Shown: positions 1-7,851 of the stretch, in pieces
How positions within the stretch are numbered: the first letter of the stretch is position 1
How the letters are laid out: each line of letters opens with the position of its first letter
Origin: an uncultured Prevotella sp.
GTDB taxonomy: Bacteria; Bacteroidota; Bacteroidia; Bacteroidales; Bacteroidaceae
Direction of reading: 5' to 3'
NCBI GenBank assembly: GCA_946623195.1
Contig: CAMOQW010000055.1
Span: forward strand, 1-11,211
DNA: 11,211 nucleotides
Translations under genes and position numbers: made by a program
Notes under the pieces: model-generated
Told to the model about the DNA's origin: nothing
Database searches by the model: none
What the model saw: the letters and a program-made list of their open reading frames with translations, nothing else

Positions 1-1
1 T

Positions 2-2431
2 ATGATGATGAGAAAATGTCTTTTTACAGCAGTGCTGTGCATGGCAGCGACTGTGGTGAATGCAGAGCCCGTAAGGATAGAGGCGGGAAAGATGACCGTC
101 AGCGTAGAGTTCTATACGCCGCAGACGGTGAGGATAGTAAAAACCCCCGCAGGTCGTGACTATGGGAGGCAGAGTCTGGCGGTGATTGCCAAACCCGGTG
201 ACGTGAAGGTCAGCCGTCATGGCAACACGCTGAGCAGCGACGTGCTCACCGTGAAAGTTGATGAGAAAACCGGTGCGCTGACCTTCTCAGCCAAAGGCAA
301 GACCCTGTTGCGCGAGAAAGGTGCTGCTCTGCTTGAACCCTATACAGAAGGAGCCGAGGCCGGTAAATACCGCGTGTCACAACATTTTGTGCTTGACAAG
401 GACGAGGCCATCTACGGACTTGGTACCATCCAGAACGGCAAGATGAACCGCCGTGGCGAAAAGAAACGTATGGAGCAGTCGAACCTGGAAGACTTCCAGA
501 ACGTGCTGCAGAGCATCAAGGGCTGGGGGCTGTATTGGGACAACTACTCGCCGACCATGTTTGAAGACAATGCAGCATCGGGCATGTCGTTTGTCTCTGA
601 GGTGGGCGAATGTGTCGATTACTACCTGATGTATGGCGGTTCGGCCGACGGCGTGATAGCCCAGATGCGCCAGTTGACTGGCGACGTGCCGATGTTTCCA
701 CTCTGGACCTACGGCTACTGGCAGTCGAAGGAGCGCTATAAGACGGCAGACGAAACGGCTGCGGTGGTCGACCAGTATCGTGCGCTGAACGTACCCCTCG
801 ACGGCATCATCCAGGACTGGCAGTACTGGGGTTCCAACTACCTGTGGAACGCTATGGACTTCCTGTCAGAAGACTTCAGCAATGGCAAGCAGATGATAGA
901 CCATGTGCACCAGCAGCACGCCCATTTTATGATTAGCATCTGGGCCAGCTTCGGTCCACAGACCCAGCAGTTCCGCGAGCTCAGCGAGAAAGGACTGCTG
1001 ATGCCCTTCGAGACCTGGCCCCAGAGCGGCATCTCCCACATCTGGCCGCCGGTGATGAAGTATCCGTCGGGTGTAAAGGTCTACGACGCCTTCCACCCCG
1101 AGGCCCGTGCCATCTACTGGAAATACCTGAAGACCCTCTACGACTACGGCACCGATGCCTGGTGGATGGACTCTACCGACCCCGACTTCTTCAATCCCCG
1201 CGAGAGCGACTATGCCCACCGCGTGTATGGCGGCACCTGGCGTTCGCAGCGTAACGCCTTCCCGTTGGAGACGGTGCGCGGCATCTATACGTCGCAGCGC
1301 AAGGACGACCGCGGCAAGCGTGTCTTCATCATGACGCGTTCGAGCTATGCCGGTCAGCAGCATTACGGCAGCAACATGTGGAGCGGCGACGTCAACTCCT
1401 CGTGGGACATGCTGCGCAAGCAGGTGCCTGCCGGACTGAGCTTCACGCTGACAGGCAATCCCAACTTCAATACCGACATCGGCGGCTTCTTCTGCGGCTC
1501 CTACAACACCCGGGGGCGCGGTTCGGCCCCCAGGAATCCGCAGTTCCAGGAGCTCTATGTGCGCTGGATGCAGTACGGCCTGTTCTGTCCTGTGTTCCGC
1601 AGCCACGGTGCCGATGCACCCCGTGAAATCTGGCAGTTCGGCAAGAAAGGCGAACCCGTCTATGATGCCATCGAACAACAGATACGCCTGCGCTATCGGC
1701 TGCTGCCTTATTTGTACAGCATGGCCTGGCAGGTGACATCCAACAACGACAGTTATATGCGTCCGCTGTTTGCCGACTTCGCCAGCGACAAGCGGGTATG
1801 GAACCTGACCGACGAGTTTATGTTCGGACGCAGTATTCTGGCAGCTCCCATCGTCAGCGCACAGTACACCGAGGAGAAAGTAATCCGTACCGATGCCATG
1901 ACGGGCTGGGACCGTCAGGACGTCAAAGACCAGAAGAACGATGCCGGCGGCCCCGACTGGACAGCCCCGAAGACGGCCACGAAATATCTGCCTCGGGGAA
2001 CCGCATGGTATGACTTCTGGACCGGTCGGCAGTATCGTGGCGGCCAGGATGTGACGCTCAACACCACGCTCGACCGTGTGCCGATGTTCGTGCGCAGCGG
2101 CAGCATCATCCCCTTAGGCCCAGAGATGCAGTATGTGGGCGAGAAGTCATGGGACCGGCTGGAGCTGCACATCTATCCGGGTGCCGATGGCAGCTTTACG
2201 CTGTATGAGGACGAAGGCGATGGCTACAACTACGAGAAGGGCTCGTATGCTACCATCACCTTCCGTTGGAACGACAGCCGGCGAGAGTTGACGGTTGGCG
2301 CTCGCAAAGGCAGCTATCCCGGAATGATTGGCAAGCGCCGGTTTACGCTTGTCATGCCCGGTCAGGATGCCGCTGATGGTAAGGTGGTGGAATATGACGG
2401 CCGGGAAATGACGGTAAAGGTTGAAAAGTAA
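2..2431 (+). CDS. GH31 family alpha-glycosidase, secreted (alpha-xylosidase or alpha-glucosidase)
   Basis: Retaining exo-glycosidase that should release alpha-linked xylose or glucose from the non-reducing end of oligosaccharides, probably in the periplasm. Residues 1-21 form a signal peptide ending VNA before EP. The N-terminal beta-sandwich runs to about residue 225 and the catalytic TIM barrel covers about 230-580. The nucleophile motif WWMDSTDPD places the nucleophile at D390, and MWSGDVNSSW places the acid/base at D463. TGNPNFNTDIGGF and FRSHGADAPREIWQFG are further GH31 signatures. Beta-rich C-terminal domains follow, including a DUF5110-like stretch near 715-775 (ELHIYPGADGSFTLYEDEGD). 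At 809 aa it shows no room for the PA14 insert found in Bacteroides ovatus BoGH31A. Three ATG codons (2, 5, 8) could start it; the window begins one base before the first, so the promoter is not visible. Family membership is secure; xylosidase versus glucosidase activity is inferred. Confidence 0.93.
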   Translation: MMMRKCLFTAVLCMAATVVNAEPVRIEAGKMTVSVEFYTPQTVRIVKTPAGRDYGRQSLAVIAKPGDVKVSRHGNTLSSDVLTVKVDEKTGALTFSAKGKTLLREKGAALLEPYTEGAEAGKYRVSQHFVLDKDEAIYGLGTIQNGKMNRRGEKKRMEQSNLEDFQNVLQSIKGWGLYWDNYSPTMFEDNAASGMSFVSEVGECVDYYLMYGGSADGVIAQMRQLTGDVPMFPLWTYGYWQSKERYKTADETAAVVDQYRALNVPLDGIIQDWQYWGSNYLWNAMDFLSEDFSNGKQMIDHVHQQHAHFMISIWASFGPQTQQFRELSEKGLLMPFETWPQSGISHIWPPVMKYPSGVKVYDAFHPEARAIYWKYLKTLYDYGTDAWWMDSTDPDFFNPRESDYAHRVYGGTWRSQRNAFPLETVRGIYTSQRKDDRGKRVFIMTRSSYAGQQHYGSNMWSGDVNSSWDMLRKQVPAGLSFTLTGNPNFNTDIGGFFCGSYNTRGRGSAPRNPQFQELYVRWMQYGLFCPVFRSHGADAPREIWQFGKKGEPVYDAIEQQIRLRYRLLPYLYSMAWQVTSNNDSYMRPLFADFASDKRVWNLTDEFMFGRSILAAPIVSAQYTEEKVIRTDAMTGWDRQDVKDQKNDAGGPDWTAPKTATKYLPRGTAWYDFWTGRQYRGGQDVTLNTTLDRVPMFVRSGSIIPLGPEMQYVGEKSWDRLELHIYPGADGSFTLYEDEGDGYNYEKGSYATITFRWNDSRRELTVGARKGSYPGMIGKRRFTLVMPGQDAADGKVVEYDGREMTVKVEK

Positions 2432-2570
2432 AACATGATGGAGGTGACGAGCTACCGCCCGGTGCACTATGCGTTAGGCGGCATCGTGCTGTTGAGGCAG
2501 GCTCCCTGCAACAAGATACCCCGACTCAGCGGTGTTGAAGCCTATGCAGCACTGGTGGTCCGCCTGAATG
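2432..2570. other. Gap between two convergent glycosidase genes, with a 49-codon open frame
   Basis: No T-rich intrinsic terminator is visible. The gap has two properties. It can fold into a long nested hairpin (annotated separately). On the + strand it is also fully open from tandem ATG codons at 2435/2438 to a TGA at 2582-2584, giving 49 residues (beginning MMEVTSYRPV, ending RLNAIAE) that overlap the last 14 bases of the convergent GH35 gene. I do not recognise the peptide, it has no signal or membrane segment, and no ribosome binding site is evident. An open frame of this length is fairly likely by chance at this base composition, so I do not call it a gene. Confidence 0.5.
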
Positions 2571-2571
2571 C
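2471..2571. repeat. Long nested imperfect inverted repeat between convergent genes
   Basis: Matching blocks occur in mirrored order around a centre at about 2526: GCGTT (2471-2475) with AATGC (2567-2571, one G-T pair); AGGCGG (2476-2481) with CCGCCT (2560-2565); GTGCTG (2486-2491) with CAGCAC (2547-2552); AGGCT (2499-2503) with AGCCT (2539-2543); CAACA (2509-2513) with TGTTG (2533-2537); CCG (2521-2523) with CGG (2530-2532). That is about 30 pairs interrupted by internal loops and bulges. A competing small hairpin uses GCAGG/CCTGC at 2497-2509. It could be a Rho-independent end signal without a U tract, a structured 3' UTR, or chance. Read by eye; no folding energy was computed. Confidence 0.45.
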
Positions 2572-4625
2572 TATTGCGGAATGACGGCTATGTGCTTTAC
2601 GCTTTCTCCGGGCCTCCTGTCAGCTTCTCGCGGCAGGTAGATGGGCGCATCGGGTGGGAGTGGCATGATGCGCAGCTCTAACTCAGCAGAACCGGCGGGC
2701 AGTCGCCACAGACCGTAGAGGAAAGGACGGCCATACTGGAAATTGTCGGCTATGAGACGGCCGTCAGCATAGAGACGGGCACAATCGCCCTGATACGTGA
2801 TGCTGAGCAAACGGCGACGGGTGGCGGCGTCCCCGGCGATGGTGATCCGGTAGACGGCAGCCTGTTGCCAGTCGGCTTCCGAAGGAGCCTCGGCCACCTT
2901 GGCCTTGCCCTTGACGATGGTGCGCAGCGGTCCGGCCTCCTTCACTTTGCGGCAGGTGGCACTCAGGGTGATGTCTTCTGCAGGCGTGGTGGGCAGGAAC
3001 AGGTGTTCGGCCTCCTGCTGAGTCAGCAAGTAGATATTTCCGTAGACAGGGGTGTCCGGTCCTTTAGGTTTCACATTCTTCAGCGTCTTCCCATTCTGGA
3101 AGGCAATGGTGGTGGCTACGCCCCTGACCTGCATCAGATAGATGTGGCCGTCGCGCTTGGCTACCAGTTGGGCTGTGGCATAGCGGATGCCATCGATATT
3201 GACGGGGAAGATAGCCATAGCACCGGCGGGGACCGTCAGCTTGGGCAGGCGGATGCCGCAGGCTTCCAGCTGCACATTCTTTTTGGCTGAGAGGTTTTGC
3301 AGGCGTTCGTAGTTGTTGACGAAGATGAATCCTGACGTATGGTCGGCATTCTGGCGAACGGCCCAGCGGAGCGATGTGTCTTCACCCTGTTTCAGGTTGT
3401 GCGGCCCGGGAAACGATGCCTCCATGGGTGCCAGCGTCTCAGCCCAGTCGTGCATGAAGAGGTGGAGGGGACGCAGCATGAAATACTGTGGGTAAGTCTG
3501 ACCGAATTCGCCCAGAGGAGCCTGAAAGTCGTAGGTGACCTGCGGCAGGTCGTTGTTGGCCGTACCCGGTGTGCGCTGCGTCTCGTTGAGTGTGATGCCC
3601 GTCGAACTCTCCGGGTTGGTGCCGCCGTGGTACATGTAGTAGCCCAACAGGTTGGACCCTGACCCCAGTTTGACAACCGCCAGAGAATAGCAGTCCTCAG
3701 GATAGATGTAAGGTCGGCGATGATAGGCTGTAGCCATGCCGCCTCCCAGTTCGCAGGTGAAGTAGGGGTAGTCCTGGTCGCCCTGTGTCGTGCGCTCATG
3801 CTGAGCACCCAGCAGGTCGGTGCCGATGGCGGTACTTGAGCGGAACCCCTTGAAGTTGAAGGCCTTGTAGTAGTTGCCGCAGGCCTCTGTGGTCTGCTTG
3901 TCCCAGAAACCGTCGGCATAGTCGCCATAGAGCGGCAGCATTTCGCCAAAGGGTACAGGCTTGGAGAGTTCGGGCCATCCTGTGCGGGTATAGAAGGGCA
4001 GGTTGAACCCGATATTGAGTGCCATGCGCTTGAGAGCCATCAGATAGTCGCCAGACCCCCGGTATTCGTTGTCGAACTGGCAGGCGATGATGGGTCCGCC
4101 GTCCTTCCACTGCATACCTATTATCTGGGAATAGATCTGGCGGTAGAGCTTTTCGGTATAGTAGAGGAAGATGCGGTCCGTGGAGCGAATCTTACATTGC
4201 TTCTGGAACAGCCAGTCGGGTATGCCGCCGTTGCGCACCTCGCCATGACAGAAGGGACCAATGCGCAGCACCACGGGCATCTCTGCGTCGCGGCACACCT
4301 CCAGGAAGCGGCGCAGGTCGCGCTGGCCGTCCCAGTGGAAGCGGCCCTCCTGTTCCTCGATGTGGTTCCAGAATACGTAGGTTGCCACGATGGTGATGCC
4401 GCCCTGCTTCATCTTGCGCACCTCGTCGGCCCATTCGTCGGCCGGTATGCGGGAGTAATGTATTTCGCCCATGACGGGGCATACGCGGTGGCCGTCGATG
4501 ATGAGACTGTGGCGGTCCCAGGTTATCGGCTTGCCGAAGTCGGTGGCCGTGGCAGTATGTGTGGACATTGCCAGCATCGCCAGACAGGCCATGACTTTCC
4601 CTATGCTCAGTATTGCTTTGCTCAT
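2571..4625 (-). CDS. GH35 family glycoside hydrolase, secreted (putative beta-galactosidase)
   Basis: Retaining exo-beta-galactosidase family enzyme expected to trim terminal beta-galactose from glycans. Residues 1-27 are a signal peptide (cleavage near TATA/TDFG), suggesting periplasmic or exported location. The GH35 TIM barrel starts with the substrate-loop motif GEIHYSRIPADEW (53-65), followed by RIGPFCHGEVRNGGIPDWL (121-139), the acid/base motif GGPIIACQFDNEY with E187, the probable nucleophile E292 in YFTCELGGGM, and MYHGGTNP (331-338), equivalent to the FHGGTNFG block of classical members. From about residue 400 to 684 the protein is beta-rich, with a jelly-roll-like C-terminal stretch. 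The active-site surroundings differ from classical beta-galactosidases (QIENEYG and TEFW contexts), so this is a divergent subgroup and another beta-glycoside specificity is possible. It converges on the GH31 gene and is divergently transcribed from the lipoprotein gene. Start chosen because the signal peptide begins directly at this Met. Confidence 0.88.
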   Translation of the reverse strand: MSKAILSIGKVMACLAMLAMSTHTATATDFGKPITWDRHSLIIDGHRVCPVMGEIHYSRIPADEWADEVRKMKQGGITIVATYVFWNHIEEQEGRFHWDGQRDLRRFLEVCRDAEMPVVLRIGPFCHGEVRNGGIPDWLFQKQCKIRSTDRIFLYYTEKLYRQIYSQIIGMQWKDGGPIIACQFDNEYRGSGDYLMALKRMALNIGFNLPFYTRTGWPELSKPVPFGEMLPLYGDYADGFWDKQTTEACGNYYKAFNFKGFRSSTAIGTDLLGAQHERTTQGDQDYPYFTCELGGGMATAYHRRPYIYPEDCYSLAVVKLGSGSNLLGYYMYHGGTNPESSTGITLNETQRTPGTANNDLPQVTYDFQAPLGEFGQTYPQYFMLRPLHLFMHDWAETLAPMEASFPGPHNLKQGEDTSLRWAVRQNADHTSGFIFVNNYERLQNLSAKKNVQLEACGIRLPKLTVPAGAMAIFPVNIDGIRYATAQLVAKRDGHIYLMQVRGVATTIAFQNGKTLKNVKPKGPDTPVYGNIYLLTQQEAEHLFLPTTPAEDITLSATCRKVKEAGPLRTIVKGKAKVAEAPSEADWQQAAVYRITIAGDAATRRRLLSITYQGDCARLYADGRLIADNFQYGRPFLYGLWRLPAGSAELELRIMPLPPDAPIYLPREADRRPGESVKHIAVIPQ

Positions 4626-4654
4626 AATTTGTTGGTCTTTGGCTATTACGGGTG

Positions 4655-4662
4655 CAAAGGTA
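4655..4662 (-). promoter_or_regulatory. Bacteroidetes -7 promoter element for the GH35 gene
   Basis: On the minus strand this reads TACCTTTG, a full match to TAnnTTTG. It lies 29 nt before the GH35 start codon, predicting a 5' leader of roughly 25 nt. No good TTTG -33 element is seen at the usual distance upstream. The call is by motif only. Confidence 0.6.
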
Positions 4663-4727
4663 GTGCTTTTTTTCTACTCTTGCCGCCATTTTTCCCGTAA
4701 AGTGTGTTCGGATTTGAAAAAAAGTAG

Positions 4728-4735
4728 TATCTTTG
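4728..4735 (+). promoter_or_regulatory. Bacteroidetes -7 promoter element for the lipoprotein/DPP IV pair
   Basis: TATCTTTG matches TAnnTTTG exactly and lies 21 nt before the lipoprotein ATG at 4757. The upstream -33 element is weak (TTCG at 4707-4710, 17-nt spacer). It faces away from the GH35 promoter about 65 bp away, so the two genes share a divergent control region. Confidence 0.6.
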
Positions 4736-4756
4736 TGGCCGAATTACTAAATATCG

Positions 4757-5587
4757 ATGATGAAACTTAAACTATTATCTATTGCAACCCTAACACTCTT
4801 GACGGCTTGTAGCCATCAACAGGAGGACAAATATACGCTGACATCCAAGTTTAACAGTACGTGGAATCTGTATGAGACGGTAGAGCACGAAAGCGACGGC
4901 ACCATAACCTACAATGCCCAGCCCTGGGGTGGACTGGTGGCATCGTTCAAGGAGCGCAACTTGCCCGTGGACTGGTCGAAATACGAGTCTATCACCTTCG
5001 AATTCGCAGAGCCTACGAAGGTGGCCACGCAGATATTTATCTCTGAGAAGGTGAAGACCTGGGGCAAGCCCGGCATCATGTCGCTGACGTGTAATTTCGA
5101 CGGTCAGGACGTGACGTCGGTGGGTGACGTGGGCCTGCAGGCTGCCGACACGACCACGCTGCGCGTGAAGCGTGTCTACCTGTCGGCGGGCGGTGCATCG
5201 TGGGACTCTTCGCCCATCTGGAAAGGCAACTGTGTCTTCGGCAACTGGACGGGAGGTTTCGTCATCAAGCCTGAAGAGTTTCTGACGGCTATCAAGGGCG
5301 ACAAGCTGGAGTTCCTGTTTCATACCGACCTTTCCGACCCGAGCGTGTCGTTTCATCAGTTCAAGACGGTGTATAACAGCACCGACAGCACGCTGCAAGG
5401 CAACGAGAACGAGCTGAACAGCTGGGGCTGTGCCACGGTGGGTGCCGGGGCCCGTGTCTATCGCATTACGCTGACCGACAGGGACATCGAAAAACTGCGC
5501 GAGAGAGGCTTGTTCGTCAATGGCTACTACAACATCGTGACGCAGGTGAATCTACTGCGCCGTGACTACATACCCGAAAATCATTAA
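4757..5587 (+). CDS. Lipoprotein of unknown function, two beta-rich halves, possible glycan-binding
   Basis: I do not recognise a characterised family. The N-terminus is a lipoprotein signal peptide with lipobox LTAC, so the mature protein should begin at lipidated C18. Acidic residues at +5/+6 (C-S-H-Q-Q-E-D-K) resemble lipoprotein export signals that send proteins to the cell surface in Bacteroidetes. The rest is beta-rich and Trp/Tyr-rich and seems to contain two similar modules, about 45-145 and 160-270. Each starts with a GG-L/F-V strand (WGGLVASF at 57-64, TGGFVIKP at 165-172), continues with a KYESITFEF or GDKLEFLF strand, and closes with a strand preceding a turn (LRVKRVYLSA; YNIVTQVNLL). 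This pattern suits jelly-roll carbohydrate-binding proteins, which is inference. It has its own promoter and sits 25 nt before the DPP IV gene. Tandem ATG codons at 4757 and 4760 leave the start uncertain by one residue. Confidence 0.85.
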   Translation: MMKLKLLSIATLTLLTACSHQQEDKYTLTSKFNSTWNLYETVEHESDGTITYNAQPWGGLVASFKERNLPVDWSKYESITFEFAEPTKVATQIFISEKVKTWGKPGIMSLTCNFDGQDVTSVGDVGLQAADTTTLRVKRVYLSAGGASWDSSPIWKGNCVFGNWTGGFVIKPEEFLTAIKGDKLEFLFHTDLSDPSVSFHQFKTVYNSTDSTLQGNENELNSWGCATVGAGARVYRITLTDRDIEKLRERGLFVNGYYNIVTQVNLLRRDYIPENH

Positions 5588-5612
5588 TCCGCATACATAT
5601 TAACCTATTGGT

Positions 5613-7817
5613 ATGAAGAAGATAGCAATCATGGTGCTCGCCCTGCTGGCCGTCGTTACGGCTGAGGCTGGCGGCGAGCTGTTGTCGTTGAAAGATATTA
5701 CGAGTGGGCGGTTCTACCCGGAACGCTTGTCGGCAGTGCGCCCGATGGCCGATGGCGAGTCGTACACGAAGTTGGTGGATGGCCGTCGTGTGGTGCGCTG
5801 TTCGTTCCGCACCGGTGAGGAGGTGGAGACGCTGTTCGACCTGGAGACGGTACGTTCGGAAGAAAAGGTGGAACGCGTGGAAGATTATATGCTGAGTCCT
5901 GATGGCAGTCGGATGCTCATCCAGACAGCGTCGCAGTCCATCTATCGCCACTCGTTCACCGCCACCTATTATATATATAGCATCAAGAACCGGACGATGG
6001 TACCGCTGTCGCGGAACGGTCAGCTGCAGACACCGCTGTGGTCGCCCGACGGTCAGCAGGTGGCCTTCGTGCGTGACAACAACATCTTCCTGGTGAAACT
6101 GCTCTACGACAATGCCGAGGTGCAGGTGACAAAGGACGGCAAGCGCAACGAAGTGATCAATGGCATCCCTGACTGGGTGAACGAGGAGGAGTTCGGACTG
6201 AGCAGCACCATGGTGTTCACGGCTGACGGCCGTCAGCTGGTGTGGGTGCGCTACGACGAGTCACGTGTGAAAGAGTTTGCCTTTCCCCTGTTTAAGGGCT
6301 TGCGCCCCGAGCAGTCGGAGCATGCCGACTATCCCGGTGCCTATGCCTATAAGTATCCGATAGCCGGTGAGGAGAATGCCCGCGTCACGGTGTGGAGCTA
6401 CGACATCGGCAGTCGCCAGACCCGGCAATTGCAGCTCCCATTAGATGCCGACGGCTACGTGCCCCGTCTGCTGACTACCAGCGATGCCACCAAGGTGGTC
6501 GTCTGTACGCTGAACCGTCATCAGGACTGCCTGCGTGTGTATATGGCCAATCCGCTGTCTACCGTCTGCCGACTGATGATAGAAGACAAGGTGGCACGCT
6601 ATGTGAAGGAGGAGTCCTACGCACAGCTGCAAATTACCGACAACCACATCCTGATGGCCAGCGACCGCGACGGCTGGATGCATTTGTATCTGTATAACCT
6701 GAATGGACAGTTGTTGCGCCAGGTGGAGAGCGGCCCCTACGAGGTCAGTGCCGTCTATGGCTATGACGAGAAGACGGGCAATACCTACTACGCCTCGCAC
6801 GAAAACGGTGCCACCGACCAGCGCGTCTGGGTGGCCAGACCGAACGGCAAGAAGGAGTGTCTGACCCGTCAGGCAGGGTGGAGTAGTGCGCTGTTCAGCA
6901 AGAACTATAAATACTTTGTCCATACGTGGAGCAACCTGAATACTCCCGATGTTGTCACACTTCAGTCGACCGACGGCAAGCTGCTCAAGACGCTCATTGA
7001 CAATAAAGCACTGCAAGAGCGGCTGTCGCAGTATGCGCTGGGCCAGCGTGAACTCTTTACGCTGAAAACCACTGAGGGCATTGAGTTGAACGGCTGGATG
7101 GTGAAACCCAACGGTTTCGACCCGCAGAAGCGCTACCCCGTGGTGATGTATCAGTATGGCGGTCCCGGCAATCAGCAGGTGGCCGACCGCTGGGGCATCG
7201 GCATGTCGGGGCAGGGCGCCATCCTGGAGCAGTATTTCTGTCAGCAGGGCTTCCTGTGCGTCTGCATCGACAATCGCGGCACGGGTGGCCGGGGTGCCGA
7301 CTTCGAGAAATGCACCTATCTGAAGTTGGGACAGTTAGAGGCTCGCGACCAGGTGGAGGCTGCGCAGTGGCTGGGCAACCAGTCGTACGTCGACAAGAGT
7401 CGCATCGCCATCTGGGGTTGGTCGTTTGGTGGTTTCAACACGCTGATGTCGATGTCAGAGGGGCGCGACGTGTTCCGTGCCGGCATTGCCATCGCCCCGC
7501 CCACGTCATGGCGCTATTACGACACCATCTATACTGAGCGTTTCATGCGTACGCCGCAGGAGAACCCCACGGGCTATGACGACTGCCCGATAGCTCGCGC
7601 TGGTCGGCTTCATGGCGCATTGCTGCTCTGTCATGGCATGGCCGACGATAATGTGCACTTCCGCAATACCGCTGAATACACTGAGGCACTGGTGCAGGCT
7701 GACAAGGACTTCTGCCAGTTGGTGTACACCAATCGCAACCATAGCATCTATGGCGGCAATACGCGGCATCACCTGTTCAGACAGTGTGCTGATTTCTTCA
7801 AAAGAGAATTGAAATAA
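5613..7817 (+). CDS. Dipeptidyl peptidase IV, S9 family prolyl peptidase
   Basis: Serine exopeptidase that removes Xaa-Pro or Xaa-Ala dipeptides from peptide N-termini, probably in the periplasm. Residues 1-19 form a signal peptide (VVTAEA). Residues to about 480 are the beta-propeller domain, which carries the double-Glu motif DWVNEEEF (187-194), where E192/E193 correspond to the human DPP IV residues that anchor the substrate amino terminus. The alpha/beta-hydrolase domain has the catalytic triad S604 (GWSFGGF), D678 (GMADDNVHF) and H710 (RNHSIYGG). Y515 in YGGPGNQQ is the likely oxyanion-hole Tyr. The nucleophile elbow has Phe after the Ser, where most relatives have Tyr. At 734 aa it has normal length for bacterial DPP IV (DPP4 in Porphyromonas). 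No promoter motif is visible in the 25-nt gap, so it is probably co-transcribed with the lipoprotein gene. A strong terminator follows directly. Confidence 0.95.
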   Translation: MKKIAIMVLALLAVVTAEAGGELLSLKDITSGRFYPERLSAVRPMADGESYTKLVDGRRVVRCSFRTGEEVETLFDLETVRSEEKVERVEDYMLSPDGSRMLIQTASQSIYRHSFTATYYIYSIKNRTMVPLSRNGQLQTPLWSPDGQQVAFVRDNNIFLVKLLYDNAEVQVTKDGKRNEVINGIPDWVNEEEFGLSSTMVFTADGRQLVWVRYDESRVKEFAFPLFKGLRPEQSEHADYPGAYAYKYPIAGEENARVTVWSYDIGSRQTRQLQLPLDADGYVPRLLTTSDATKVVVCTLNRHQDCLRVYMANPLSTVCRLMIEDKVARYVKEESYAQLQITDNHILMASDRDGWMHLYLYNLNGQLLRQVESGPYEVSAVYGYDEKTGNTYYASHENGATDQRVWVARPNGKKECLTRQAGWSSALFSKNYKYFVHTWSNLNTPDVVTLQSTDGKLLKTLIDNKALQERLSQYALGQRELFTLKTTEGIELNGWMVKPNGFDPQKRYPVVMYQYGGPGNQQVADRWGIGMSGQGAILEQYFCQQGFLCVCIDNRGTGGRGADFEKCTYLKLGQLEARDQVEAAQWLGNQSYVDKSRIAIWGWSFGGFNTLMSMSEGRDVFRAGIAIAPPTSWRYYDTIYTERFMRTPQENPTGYDDCPIARAGRLHGALLLCHGMADDNVHFRNTAEYTEALVQADKDFCQLVYTNRNHSIYGGNTRHHLFRQCADFFKRELK

Positions 7818-7819
7818 GA

Positions 7820-7848
7820 AAATGGAGTCCCACGGGGGGACTCCATTT
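7820..7848. terminator. Bidirectional intrinsic terminator between DPP IV and rubrerythrin genes
   Basis: A perfect 12-bp stem (AAATGGAGTCCC at 7820-7831 with GGGACTCCATTT at 7837-7848) closes a 5-nt loop (ACGGG). The A-rich 5' end of the stem gives a T-rich tail when read on the minus strand (TTTTCTTATTTC), while the + strand ends in ATTTCTGTTAAT. It starts 3 nt after the DPP IV stop and ends 4 nt from the rubrerythrin stop, so it serves both convergent genes. Confidence 0.85.
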
Positions 7849-7851
7849 CTG

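Noticed and set aside
866..1678. A 270-codon open frame antisense to the GH31 gene.
   Set aside because: It overlaps strongly conserved catalytic coding sequence, its translation has no recognisable domain, and such frames are common opposite genes with GC-rich third codon positions.
2471..2481. GTTAGGC at 2473-2479 resembles the R' core (GTTRRRY) of an integron attC site.
   Set aside because: No RYYYAAC partner lies 50-140 bp upstream, the inverted repeat has the core at the wrong end for attC on either strand, and no integron integrase or cassette array is visible.
5588..5612. A separate promoter for DPP IV in the 25-nt gap after the lipoprotein gene.
   Set aside because: No TAnnTTTG or TTTG element is present there; co-transcription with the lipoprotein gene is simpler.
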